In this document: positions 1 to 8,115 of the stretch, in pieces
Numbering within the stretch: the stretch's first letter is position 1
Layout of the letters: each line of letters opens with the position of its first letter
Assembly (NCBI GenBank): GCA_003252455.1
Contig: QKED01000087.1
Location: 54,882-118,881 of the forward strand
Reading direction: 5' to 3'
Length of the DNA stretch: 64,000 nt
From: Gammaproteobacteria bacterium
GTDB lineage: Bacteria; Pseudomonadota; Gammaproteobacteria; Thiohalomonadales; Thiohalomonadaceae
Translations under genes and position numbers: made by a program
Notes under the pieces: model-generated
What the model saw: the letters and a program-made list of their open reading frames with translations, nothing else
Databases searched by the model: none
Told to the model about the DNA's origin: nothing

Positions 1-112
1 CATCGGTGAGGGTGAAGCCATCACTCTGCGCCAGCTCACGCATCACCTCTTCACTCCAGAGGGTGGGGTCACGCAGGAAACCGTCGCCATCACGTTCAAG
101 TGCCATACCCAT
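1..112 (-). CDS. DsrC/TusE-family sulfur relay protein, N-terminal part only
   Basis: The gene runs off the left edge; about 37 N-terminal residues are visible. They include the segment DGFLRDPTLWSEEVMRELAQ, which matches the start of DsrC/TusE proteins (a 'G-[FY]-L-x-[DN]-x-x-x-W' pattern before the conserved helix). Family members carry persulfide sulfur on C-terminal cysteines, in tRNA 2-thiouridine synthesis (TusE) or in dissimilatory sulfur oxidation with DsrAB (DsrC). The C-terminal cysteines lie outside the window, so the two roles cannot be separated. ATGs lie at 118, 112 and 106. The one at 112 has a GGAGG six bases upstream and is preferred, because the ATG at 118 abuts the Shine-Dalgarno. 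Family assignment is by my own reading of a short segment. Confidence 0.7.
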   Translation of the reverse strand, partial: MGMALERDGDGFLRDPTLWSEEVMRELAQSDGFTLTD

Positions 113-155
113 GGTCATCCTCCTTATTCGCAATTAACCAAGCGGATTAGTCGGA

Positions 156-183
156 ATTATAGGGGCGACCTGGATAAATACAA
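156..183 (-). promoter_or_regulatory. sigma70-type promoter for the DsrC/TusE-like gene
   Basis: On the minus strand TTGTAT (183-178) and TATAAT (161-156) are separated by 16 bp, about 40 bp upstream of the start codon. The -10 is a perfect consensus match and the -35 is a fair one. Confidence 0.55.
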
Positions 184-210
184 CTCTATTTTCTGATTAT
201 TTCTATCAGG

Positions 211-239
211 ATTTATGACGCTGGCCACAGGCCTATAAT
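211..239 (+). promoter_or_regulatory. Candidate promoter for the MazG-like gene
   Basis: A perfect TATAAT at 234-239 lies 26 bp upstream of the ATG at 266, inside an AT-rich stretch unlike the GC-rich surroundings. The -35 region (around 211-218, TTATGA) is weak. Together with the minus-strand promoter this makes 119-265 a divergent promoter region. Confidence 0.45.
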
Positions 240-265
240 GGGGCGATAACAATTGCAGGTCCGCC

Positions 266-631
266 ATGTCCGACTCACTCGAAGCCCTCCGCCTACGCCT
301 CGCCCAGTTCGCCCAAGCCCGCGATTGGGAGCAGTTCCACTCCCCGAAGAACCTCTCCATGGCCCTCATCGCCGAGACCGCCGAGCTGGTCGAGCACTTC
401 CAGTGGCTGAGCGACGAGGCGAGCTATCGGATCGAGGGGGAGAAGCGACACGAGGTCGAGATGGAGATGGCCGACATCCTCATCTACCTGATCCGCTGCG
501 CCGACCGTCTGGAGATCGACCTGGTGGCAGCGGCCAACGCCAAGTGCAGTCACAACGAGGCGCGCTTCCCGGTCGATAAGGTGAGGGGTCGCGCCGTGCG
601 CGGTCGCGACGTCGAGCAGGGCCCGGAGTGA
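266..631 (+). CDS. MazG-like nucleotide pyrophosphohydrolase (RS21-C6/dCTPase type)
   Basis: A 121-residue all-alpha NTP pyrophosphohydrolase. The metal-binding pattern is visible: an E-x-x-E motif around residues 34-40 (AETAELVEHFQWL) and E-x-x-E-x-x-D around residues 61-70 (EVEMEMADILIYL). The family hydrolyses (d)NTPs or modified nucleotides to the monophosphate plus PPi as housecleaning. The length is typical of the single-domain RS21-C6/MazG-like group rather than the two-domain MazG. The last 20 residues are basic and poorly conserved in appearance. It is transcribed divergently from the DsrC-like gene. Substrate preference cannot be read from the sequence. Confidence 0.85.
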   Translation: MSDSLEALRLRLAQFAQARDWEQFHSPKNLSMALIAETAELVEHFQWLSDEASYRIEGEKRHEVEMEMADILIYLIRCADRLEIDLVAAANAKCSHNEARFPVDKVRGRAVRGRDVEQGPE

Positions 632-784
632 ACCCACCCCACCGCCGCTGGTCAGACCCCCTAGAGCGCCGGGCGCCCCTCAGTTGCGGGCCGAGGCAAA
701 TGGCAGGAAGATAGCACCCTCAGCGGCGCGAAATGCGTCGACCCCTTGCCGCATGCAGAGTACAGAGACAAAGGAACCACACCC

Positions 785-1441
785 ATGAAGAAGCTCGCCC
801 TCCTCCTCATTCCCGCCCTGGTGGCCACCGGCTGTGCCACCGATGGTCAGTCCAGCTCCAGCAGCAGCAACAGCCGCGCCACTACCGGCGCCGTGCTCGG
901 CGCCATCGCCGGTGCCGTGGCCGGACACCAGATGGATAAGAAGCGTGGCGCCCTGGTCGGTGCCGTGGTCGGTGCCGCCGCCGGTGGCGCCATCGGCCAG
1001 CAGATGGACAAGCAGCAGCAGGAGTTCGAGGAGCAGCTCGCCGCCGAGCAGCGCGCCAATCAGATCGAGATCGAGCGCGTGCGCGAGGACACCCTCAAGC
1101 TGACCCTCAACAACGAGGTGAGCTTCAAGTTCAACAGCGCCGACCTCGAACCCGGTTTCAAGCCGAGCCTCAACAAGCTCGCCGAGGTGCTGATGAACAA
1201 CCCCAACACCGCCATCACCATCGTCGGCCACACCGACGACAAGGGCTCCGACAGCTACAACATGCAGCTCTCCCTGCGTCGCGCCGAGTCCGTGGTTGCC
1301 TACCTGCGTAGCCGTGGCGTGGCGAGCAGCCGCCTGAGCGCCGAGGGCCGTGGCGAGAGCGAGCCGCGCGCCAGCAACGCCACCGCCGATGGCCGCGCCA
1401 TGAACCGCCGCGTCGAGATCTTCAGCACCGCCCTGCGCTAA
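785..1441 (+). CDS. OmpA-family outer-membrane lipoprotein with glycine zipper (YiaD-like)
   Basis: A 218-residue lipoprotein. The signal peptide MKKLALLLIPALVATGC ends in a lipobox with Cys17 as the lipidation site. A Ser-rich linker follows, then a glycine-zipper segment (about residues 32-75, repeated GAxxGAxxG), a Gln/Glu-rich helix, and a C-terminal OmpA/Pal-like peptidoglycan-binding domain (about 110-218) with the signature TIVGHTDDKGS and a later NRRVEI. It should anchor the outer membrane to peptidoglycan. An earlier in-frame start at 746 would put 13 residues before the signal peptide, so 785 is chosen. A strong hairpin follows the stop. Confidence 0.9.
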   Translation: MKKLALLLIPALVATGCATDGQSSSSSSNSRATTGAVLGAIAGAVAGHQMDKKRGALVGAVVGAAAGGAIGQQMDKQQQEFEEQLAAEQRANQIEIERVREDTLKLTLNNEVSFKFNSADLEPGFKPSLNKLAEVLMNNPNTAITIVGHTDDKGSDSYNMQLSLRRAESVVAYLRSRGVASSRLSAEGRGESEPRASNATADGRAMNRRVEIFSTALR

Positions 1442-1451
1442 ATGCCCATCC

Positions 1452-1477
1452 GGTACCCCGCCCAACGGCGGGGTACC
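1452..1477. terminator. Hairpin between convergent genes (bidirectional terminator)
   Basis: A perfect 11-bp stem (GGTACCCCGCC with its complement) and a four-base loop CAAC lie 11 bp past the lipoprotein stop and 17 bp past the end of the convergent DUF3817 gene. There is no long T-tract, so efficiency is uncertain. Confidence 0.65.
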
Positions 1478-1493
1478 CACTCCCCGCCCAGAC

Positions 1494-1790
1494 TCAGGCG
1501 TTCGCCTGCATCCGCTTCAGCTTGAGGTCCAGCACGAAGGTGCCAAACGGCAGCACCGAGGCCAGGAACGACAGCAGCCACAGACCGATCGACCAGCCCA
1601 GCTTGTGGCTCACCGCCAACGACGCCACCAGATAGGTCAGGAACAGCACCCCGTGCGTCCAACCCACCCAGGGGACGAGCCAGCCCTGGGCCAGGTAGTA
1701 CTTCATCGGCATGGCGATCAACACCAGCACCAACAACGAGACCCCCTCGATCAGCGCCAGCAGGCGAAAACGGGCGAGCGTACTCTGCAT
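1494..1790 (-). CDS. DUF3817-family small integral membrane protein
   Basis: A 98-residue membrane protein starting MQSTLARFRLLALIEGVSLL, with three hydrophobic helices (about residues 8-28, 38-60 and 65-85) and a basic C-terminus. This matches DUF3817 (YdzA-like) in length and in the opening 'R-x-x-A-x-x-E-G-x-S' motif. The function of the family is not known to me. The ATG at 1790 has AGGAG eight bases upstream. An in-frame start at 1883 would add 31 polar residues and lacks a Shine-Dalgarno, so it is not used. Confidence 0.75.
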   Translation of the reverse strand: MQSTLARFRLLALIEGVSLLVLVLIAMPMKYYLAQGWLVPWVGWTHGVLFLTYLVASLAVSHKLGWSIGLWLLSFLASVLPFGTFVLDLKLKRMQANA

Positions 1791-2014
1791 CTTGTCACTC
1801 CTAAGGCTTACATAAAAAGGCGGCCAGTATACCCATTTCCCCCCAGACCGGTGCTCGGGGCGGGCGCTTTGGGCGGCGGTCAACGACCAGGACTGCGCCG
1901 CCCCCGGAGGCTCAGGGCGTGATTGCCGGGCCGGTGGCGATTGTGGAAGAATGAAACCAGGCCGTTCAGTAACGGCGCATCGCAGAACCCCAAAAAAACA
2001 CTGGAGAACATGGA

Positions 2015-2518
2015 ATGAACAAGACCCCCCTGCTTATCGCCGCCGTCCTGCTGGCTGGCGCCACCGTGTCCGGTACCGCTTCTGCCCGTGAATTCGACAA
2101 GATCTACAAAGAGTGCGGCCTCGGCGCCATGATCTTCACCGACACCCCGGTCGCTGCCGCCTTCTCCAACATCATCTGGGACCTGGGCACCACCGCCTCC
2201 TCCTCCGACATGAGCTCCCCGGAGAACTGCAAGGGCAAGGCCACCACCGCCGCCGCCTTCATCACCAACAGCTACGCCAACATCACAGAGCAGACCATCC
2301 AGGGCGAGGGTGCCCACCTCACCGCCATGCTCGACCTGCTCGGCTGCGACGAGGCACAGCGCCCCGCCCTGGTCAGCGCCCTGCGCAACGACCTGAGCCA
2401 AGAGATGGCCAGCGGTGACTACCGCCAGATGAGCGCCTACGACAAGGCCGGCAGCCTGCACGAGCTGGTGACCCGCCGCACCGGTCTCGACGGCGCGCAG
2501 TGCGCCAGCGCCTCCTAA
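2015..2518 (+). CDS. Secreted DUF3015-like protein
   Basis: A 167-residue protein with a clear Sec signal peptide (MNKTPLLIAAVLLAGATVSG, probable cleavage after ASA around residue 24). The mature part has Cys residues around 34, 72, 111 and 164, and the pattern 'CGLGAMIF ... SSPENCKG' typical of DUF3015 periplasmic proteins. Function is unknown. A Shine-Dalgarno-like GGAGA lies about eight bases upstream of the ATG. It is followed by its own terminator, so it appears to be a single-gene transcript. Confidence 0.75.
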   Translation: MNKTPLLIAAVLLAGATVSGTASAREFDKIYKECGLGAMIFTDTPVAAAFSNIIWDLGTTASSSDMSSPENCKGKATTAAAFITNSYANITEQTIQGEGAHLTAMLDLLGCDEAQRPALVSALRNDLSQEMASGDYRQMSAYDKAGSLHELVTRRTGLDGAQCASAS

Positions 2519-2542
2519 GCGCGACCTAGGCTCACTCACCTG

Positions 2543-2573
2543 CATCGCCACCCTCGGGTGGCGATGTCGTTTC
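2543..2573 (+). terminator. Rho-independent-like terminator after the DUF3015 gene
   Basis: A 10-bp perfect stem CATCGCCACC / GGTGGCGATG with loop CTCG, followed by TCGTTTCT. An in-frame ATG at 2564 lies inside this hairpin, which argues against any start of the next gene before 2603. Confidence 0.7.
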
Positions 2574-2602
2574 TGCGCCCTGACCACGCCCCCACCGCCC
2601 CT

Positions 2603-4477
2603 ATGCACCGACGCCTACTGCCGCTCCTCGCCCTACTCTGTCTCCCCTGGAGCAGCCTCGCCCTCGCGCTCGACCCACCCAAGGCCCACGCCCTGGCCCA
2701 GAGCGAGCGTTGGCTACGCCTGCTGCACTACGAGGCGGGTCACAGCACGGTCATCACCCAGAGCTACTTCCTCGACCCCCACGGCGCCGACGATCCCGAG
2801 GCGGAACTGCTTGCGACCCACGCCGCGCTCGCGGCACCGTTCGACCCAGAGCAGGCGGACGCGCACGCGCGTTGCCGCTTCCCCGCCCGCGCCCAGTGGC
2901 TGGCGACAGCACTGAACGCCCCCGAGCTGGCCGCGCCGCTCGGCCACTGCCCCAAGCTCGACGCCTGGCTCGGACCCGACGACCACTACGACCTCAGTCT
3001 GGTGTTCGTCAGCGGCTATCTGGAGAACCCCGCCTCGCTCTTCGGCCACCTGCTGTTCAAACGCAACCTGGCGCGCAACAGTGGCAATCGCGGCCTGCTC
3101 GACACCAGCATCAACTACGGCGCCAAGGTCCCACCGGGCGAGAACGGCCTCATCTACGTGGTGCGCGGCCTGTTCGGCGGCTACCGTGCCGCCTACACCG
3201 ACTCCCGCTACTACACCCTCGACCACCTCTACGGCGAGGAGGAGCTGCGCGACCTGTGGGAGTATCGCCTCAACCTCAGCGCGGCCGAGCAGAGCCTGCT
3301 CTGGCTACACACCTGGGAGCTGCTGCCGGTCACCTTCCGCTACTACTTCCTGCGCGACAACTGCGCCCTCTACATGGCGCGGCTGTTGGAGGTGGCCATC
3401 GACGGGCCGCGACTCATCCCCGAGCAGGTCTACTGGGCGATCCCGGTCGAACTGTTTCGCGCCCTCGACGCACGCGAGCGCGACGGTGCACCGCTGGTGG
3501 CCGAGCGCCGCCTGCGTCGCTCGCGCCAGCACCGCCTGGCAGACGCCTACCACGGCCTGCCCGCCCCCCTGCGCCAACGGGTCGCCCAGGTGGCACAAGA
3601 CCCGACCCAGCCCCTCGCCCCGCTCCAGGTGGGGCTCGACCCCGAGGCGCAGATCGCCCTCAGCGACACCCTGCTGCACTACTACCGCTTTCGCCTCAGC
3701 AGCGACACCCCAGCGGCAGAGCTCGATGGTCTGCGCCAGGGACAACACCAGGCCCTGCTGGCACGTGCCGCCCTGCCACCGCAGGCCGCCTGGGTACCGC
3801 CGAGCAGTGCCATCGCCCCGAGTCTCGGCCACGGCCCGGCCAGCGTGCGCCTCGGGCTGGTCTCACGCGAGGTGGGCGGCAACGCCCTGGAGGTGGGGCT
3901 GCGCCCTGCGCTGCACGACCTGCTGGCCAACCCCGCCGGACAGACCCCGGGCACCGCCATGCAGGTGTTCGACCTGCGCCTGCGCAGCGGCGAGGAGGGG
4001 TTGAGCCTGGAGCGGCTGGAGCTACTACGCATCGCCAACCTCAACCTCGCCACCACCGACCTGCCCGGCGACGGGCGCCTCTCATGGGGGCTCGGCGTCG
4101 CCTACCAGGCACGCGATCTGGCCTGCACCGAGTGCCGGCTCACCCGCCTCACGGGCGCGGCGGGTCACAGCTGGCGCCTGGCGGACCAGGGCTACCTCTA
4201 CCTACATCTGGACGGGCTCTTACCCCTCGGCAGCCCCCTCGACGAGGGGCTGGGGGCCGACCTGGCGGCCGACCTACAGCTGGCACGCGGCAACACGCAC
4301 GGCCTCGGCCTGAGCCTGCGTCGACGCTGGGAGCAGTGGGACGAGGAGGCGGTGGCCGGGCGCGGACAGGGTGAGCTGGTCTACCGCTACTCCCCGGTGC
4401 CCGAGTGGGAGCTACGCCTGGAGTGGCGCTATGCGCGCGCCCACGAGGGGCTGGCGACCCTCAGCCTCTACCGCTGA
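2603..4477 (+). CDS. DUF4105 (Lnb-like) periplasmic protein
   Basis: A 624-residue secreted protein. The signal peptide is MHRRLLPLLALLCLPWSSLA (cleavage near residue 23). The N-terminal DUF4105 region (about 100-320) carries the family marks PASLFGHLLFKRN (His candidate) and LRDNCALYMARLLE (Cys candidate), the presumed Cys-His pair of the Lnb periplasmic domain. The C-terminal half (about 400-624) looks beta-rich with alternating hydrophobics, suggesting a barrel- or jellyroll-like extension. The biochemical function of the family in Proteobacteria is unknown. Start 2603 is chosen because it heads the signal peptide and earlier ATGs overlap a terminator hairpin. No convincing Shine-Dalgarno is visible. 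Confidence 0.75.
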   Translation: MHRRLLPLLALLCLPWSSLALALDPPKAHALAQSERWLRLLHYEAGHSTVITQSYFLDPHGADDPEAELLATHAALAAPFDPEQADAHARCRFPARAQWLATALNAPELAAPLGHCPKLDAWLGPDDHYDLSLVFVSGYLENPASLFGHLLFKRNLARNSGNRGLLDTSINYGAKVPPGENGLIYVVRGLFGGYRAAYTDSRYYTLDHLYGEEELRDLWEYRLNLSAAEQSLLWLHTWELLPVTFRYYFLRDNCALYMARLLEVAIDGPRLIPEQVYWAIPVELFRALDARERDGAPLVAERRLRRSRQHRLADAYHGLPAPLRQRVAQVAQDPTQPLAPLQVGLDPEAQIALSDTLLHYYRFRLSSDTPAAELDGLRQGQHQALLARAALPPQAAWVPPSSAIAPSLGHGPASVRLGLVSREVGGNALEVGLRPALHDLLANPAGQTPGTAMQVFDLRLRSGEEGLSLERLELLRIANLNLATTDLPGDGRLSWGLGVAYQARDLACTECRLTRLTGAAGHSWRLADQGYLYLHLDGLLPLGSPLDEGLGADLAADLQLARGNTHGLGLSLRRRWEQWDEEAVAGRGQGELVYRYSPVPEWELRLEWRYARAHEGLATLSLYR

Positions 4478-4493
4478 GGGAGGGGCGGGCGCC

Positions 4494-7004
4494 TCAAGAC
4501 CCCTTGCGCTGCAGTCGGTAGCGCGAGTCGCGGGCGAAGTGCAGCAGGTCGTCGAACGGCATCGGCCGGGCATAGAGATAACCCTGCACCTCGTCGCACG
4601 CCTCCTCGATGAGGAAGTCGAGCTGCGCCGGCCTCTCCACCCCCTCGGCAGTCACCGAGAGGCGCAGGGCGCGGGCCAGGGCGAGGATGGCGCGGGTGAT
4701 GGCCACGCTCTCCTGGTTATCGGGCAGGCCATCGATGAAGGACTTATCGATCTTGATGCGGGTGATGGGCAGGCGCTGCAGATAACTCATGGAGGAGTAA
4801 CCGGTGCCGAAGTCGTCCACGGCCAGGCGGATCTTCATGGCCCGGAAGCGGTGTAGTGTGGCCAACGCCTCCTCAGCATCGGTGGCTATGAAGCTCTCGG
4901 TGATCTCCAACTCCACCCGTTCGGCATCGATGCCGGTACGCAGCACCACCCCCTCCACGGTCGAGACCATGTCCCCGTGCTGCAGCTGCACGTTGGACAT
5001 GTTGATACTGATGTGATCGAGCACCAGGCCCTCGCGCTCCAGCCGCTTGTAGGCCTTGCACGCCTCCTCCAGCACCCACTCACCGATGGGCAGGATCAAG
5101 CCGCTCTCCTCTGCCAGGGGGATGAACTCGACGGGTGAGACCTGCCCATAGATCGGGCTCTGCCAGCGCAACAGCGCCTCCACGGCGACGAGGCGCCCCT
5201 GGTCGAGGGCGATCTTGGGCTGAAAGTGCAGCAGGAACTGATTGCCGGTGGCGACCGCCTCGCGCAGCGCGTGGGTCATCTCGGTACGCTTGCTCAGCCC
5301 GGTGGAGAGTTCGTCGGAGTAGAAACTGAAGTGGTTGCGCCCATTCGCCTTCGCCCGGTACATGGCCAGGTCGGCGTGCTTGGTCAGGGTCACCCCCTCT
5401 TCACCATCCTGCGGGTAGAGGGCGATACCGATACTGGCGGTGGTGTAGAGGGTACGCTCGCCGATGGTGAAGGGGACGGCGAAGAGGTCGATCAGCCGCT
5501 GGGCGAAGTGCTCCACCTCCTCCAGCCCCTCGACCCCGTCGAGCAGGATGTTGAACTCGTCGCCACCGATGCGCGCCAGCATGTCGCTGCCACGCACATG
5601 GCCGGAGAGACGTCGCGAGACCTCGCGCAGCAGCTGATCCCCCACGTCGTGGCCGAGGGTGTCGTTGACCAGCTTGAACTCGTCGAGGTCGAGGAACAGC
5701 AGCGCCAGCCAGCTCTCGCGCTGCTTCGCACGGTGCAGTGCGCGCTCCAGGCTGAGCGCCAAGTAGCGGCGGTTGGGCAGCTCGGTGAGCGGGTCGTGGT
5801 TGGAGAGGTACTCCAGCTCCTGCTGCGAGCGGTGTAGCGAGGCCTCGCGCTCCTGTACCGTCTCGGCCAGGGCATTGATGTTGCGCGAGATCACCTCCAG
5901 CTCGTCACCGCTCGCCACCGGCTGGGCGGTGCTGTAGTCGCGCTGGCTGATGCGGTGGATCTGCTGCATCAGACGGTTGAGCGGCCAGGCCAACTGCCGA
6001 CGGATGAGCACGCGCATCGAGAGCAACACGCCGAACCCGGCCACCAGCAGAAAGGTGAGCAGGCGCATGCGGTTGGTATCGAGTAGCTGGTTGACCTCGG
6101 ACTTGTTGAGCTGCGCCACCAGCTGTACCTCACCCTCGCGACTGTGGATGCCGCTCATGGCGATGTACTCCACATCGCCCTGGGCGACACTCAGGTCGCG
6201 GCTCAGGGCCACCTCGTCGAGCAGCGGCGTGAGCTGCTCGGCGGTGTCGACGAAGTGCGCGGTGATGCGCATATCGAGGTCACGGGAGAGCCCCTCGAAG
6301 TAGTCGGCCCCGAGTAGGCGGGTAAGCTGCACATACGCGATAGGGGTGGCGTCGGTGGGGTCGACGACGTGGCGCGTAGAGCGCAGGGCGAGGGCGTTGT
6401 CCAGGGTGTGGTAGCTCAGCTCGCGCGCGGCGAGCTGCCGGGGGTCCACCTCCAGGGGCTGGCGTAGGTGGCCGCGCACGGCTACCTCGCGATACGCCTC
6501 GGCCCGCTCGGAGCGACGCCAGAGGTGGCGGATGCCGCCCTGATAGGAGAGGTAGTGCAGCCAGTAGCCCTCGGGGGTGAGCACCACCCCGGCGATCAGT
6601 TCGCCGTGGCGGTCATAGAGGGCGATGTCGTTGTTGAACGAGAGCTTGACGCGGGTCAGCAGCTCGGTGGCGATCTGCTTCTTCTCCTCGTCGATGAGAA
6701 AGGCGTTGTAGTGCTGTTTGTCTTGGTACTGGTCGATGAGCGAGATGGCGGCGTGCAGCGCCTCGTCGCGTTCGACGAAGATGGTCGCCTCGTCGAGCCG
6801 CCCCTCGATATCGCGCAGGTTGGCGGCCAGGCGCTGAAAGCCGTGCAGCAGGCGGCTGCGGTTGTTGTCGAGGAAGCTCTGCTCCAGGTAGTCGTCGAAG
6901 TAGACGCCGAGCACACCGAACAGCACGACGATGACCAGCGTCACCGCCACGGAGAATTTATTGGTCAGGCCGAGGCCCTTGGGGTGAGTGTTTGGGGTAT
7001 TCAG
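4494..7004 (-). CDS. Membrane GGDEF-EAL cyclic-di-GMP protein, second gene of a binding-protein pair
   Basis: About 836 residues. Order from the N-terminus: TM1 (about 19-38), a periplasmic sensor domain of about 270 residues, TM2 (about 313-333), HAMP-like linker (335-390), GGDEF (about 410-570, intact RIGGDEF) and EAL (about 590-830, intact EAL motif in VEALLRWQ and DDFGTGYSS). Both catalytic motifs look competent, so it may make and degrade c-di-GMP. The first ordinary start (GTG, 6950) falls inside TM1 and has no Shine-Dalgarno. The frame stays open upstream to a CTG at 7004 whose TG overlaps the stop of the binding-protein gene (CTGA), restoring a basic pre-TM segment. I use 7004, but GTG at 6950 is possible. 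The partner gene suggests the periplasmic domain reads a ligand-loaded binding protein. Confidence 0.85.
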   Translation of the reverse strand: MNTPNTHPKGLGLTNKFSVAVTLVIVVLFGVLGVYFDDYLEQSFLDNNRSRLLHGFQRLAANLRDIEGRLDEATIFVERDEALHAAISLIDQYQDKQHYNAFLIDEEKKQIATELLTRVKLSFNNDIALYDRHGELIAGVVLTPEGYWLHYLSYQGGIRHLWRRSERAEAYREVAVRGHLRQPLEVDPRQLAARELSYHTLDNALALRSTRHVVDPTDATPIAYVQLTRLLGADYFEGLSRDLDMRITAHFVDTAEQLTPLLDEVALSRDLSVAQGDVEYIAMSGIHSREGEVQLVAQLNKSEVNQLLDTNRMRLLTFLLVAGFGVLLSMRVLIRRQLAWPLNRLMQQIHRISQRDYSTAQPVASGDELEVISRNINALAETVQEREASLHRSQQELEYLSNHDPLTELPNRRYLALSLERALHRAKQRESWLALLFLDLDEFKLVNDTLGHDVGDQLLREVSRRLSGHVRGSDMLARIGGDEFNILLDGVEGLEEVEHFAQRLIDLFAVPFTIGERTLYTTASIGIALYPQDGEEGVTLTKHADLAMYRAKANGRNHFSFYSDELSTGLSKRTEMTHALREAVATGNQFLLHFQPKIALDQGRLVAVEALLRWQSPIYGQVSPVEFIPLAEESGLILPIGEWVLEEACKAYKRLEREGLVLDHISINMSNVQLQHGDMVSTVEGVVLRTGIDAERVELEITESFIATDAEEALATLHRFRAMKIRLAVDDFGTGYSSMSYLQRLPITRIKIDKSFIDGLPDNQESVAITRAILALARALRLSVTAEGVERPAQLDFLIEEACDEVQGYLYARPMPFDDLLHFARDSRYRLQRKGS

Positions 7005-7924
7005 AAGACCGGCTCCACCTGCTCCACCCGTTCGCGCGTCACCAACTCCACCGGGATGACGATATGCCGCTCTAGCGTCTCGCCGCGCAGGATGCGCAAC
7101 GCCGCCGCTACCGTCTCGCGCCCGCCGAGCGGGAACTTCACCGAACCGGTCTGACGCCCGGAGCGGATCGCCTCGCGCGCCTCGCTGGTGTAGTCGCAGC
7201 CGATGGTGATGAGGCTGCCGGGGGCGATGCCATGGCGATCGAGCACCATGCGCACGCCGCTCAGCATGCTATCGGACTCGGAGAAGATGGCATCCACCCG
7301 GACCCCGGCACTGACCAGCTTCTCCATCTCGATGAGCGCATCCTTGCGCAGGTAGTTGCCGGTGCGTTTGAGTACCTCGATCTCGGGGTAGCGCGCCATC
7401 ACCTGCAGAAACCCCTCGCTGCGTAGCTGCGTCACATCGGCGGTCTGCAGCCCTTCGAACAGCAGCACCCGACCACGACCACCGAGCCGCTCGGCGATGT
7501 ATTCGCCGGCGAGGCGCCCGATGAGCCGATTGTCGGAGTTGATGAAGGTGGTGTAGTGGTCGCCCTCGATGCCGCGGTCGAGGATGATCACCGGGATCCC
7601 CGCCGCCATCGCCTTGTCCACCACCGGCACCACCGCCGAGGCGTCGTTGGTGCCGACCACCAGCAGGTCGACCTGCTCACGGATGAACTGCTCGATCTGG
7701 TGCAACAGCAGCGAGGTACGCCCCTTGGCGTCACTGGAGACGAAGCGCAGCAGCGGCTGCTCCGCCACCGCATCGCGCACCTCATCGACCTGGGCACGGC
7801 GGAAGTCGTTGGCCAGGGTGTCCTGGGCGAAGGCGATACGCCAACCCTCCCCCTCCTGTGCCGCCAGCGGGGCGACGCACAAGAGCAGCAGGAGCGGCAA
7901 CAGGGGAGAGAGTACTCTGGACAT
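7001..7924 (-). CDS. Periplasmic sugar-type binding protein (PBP1 fold), orphan
   Basis: A 307-residue periplasmic binding protein of the ribose/galactofuranose type (PBP1, Peripla_BP_4). It has a signal peptide MSRVLSPLLPLLLLLCVAPL (cleavage after AA around 22), then RIAFAQDTLANDFRRAQ, the hinge-region DLLVVGTNDASAVVPVV and the C-lobe IGCDYTSEAREAI. Such proteins normally feed an ABC importer, but no permease or ATPase is nearby. Its stop codon overlaps the start region of the GGDEF-EAL gene, so the two are translationally coupled and probably form one sensing unit. Start 7924 has GAGG seven bases upstream; an alternative start at 7954 lacks one. The ligand is unknown. Confidence 0.85.
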   Translation of the reverse strand: MSRVLSPLLPLLLLLCVAPLAAQEGEGWRIAFAQDTLANDFRRAQVDEVRDAVAEQPLLRFVSSDAKGRTSLLLHQIEQFIREQVDLLVVGTNDASAVVPVVDKAMAAGIPVIILDRGIEGDHYTTFINSDNRLIGRLAGEYIAERLGGRGRVLLFEGLQTADVTQLRSEGFLQVMARYPEIEVLKRTGNYLRKDALIEMEKLVSAGVRVDAIFSESDSMLSGVRMVLDRHGIAPGSLITIGCDYTSEAREAIRSGRQTGSVKFPLGGRETVAAALRILRGETLERHIVIPVELVTRERVEQVEPVF

Positions 7925-8115
7925 GCGCGGCCTCGGGGCGGGCGGTGTCATCACGCGGTAATCGGGGGGTGATTATACACCGCCACGAAGTCGGCTCGAC
8001 GGGCAATTACCGCCCCGTTCGCGACAGCGGTGCACTCGACGCATGGCCTACACCACCGGGACGGTCGATGCGCCGTGCGGCCTCATGGGGCCACGCCTCG
8101 GAGACCCAACGCAGG

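Noticed and set aside
2710..4374. 554-codon overlapping plus-strand frame inside the DUF4105 gene
   Set aside because: Arg/Pro-rich composition typical of a shadow frame in GC-rich DNA; no family similarity.
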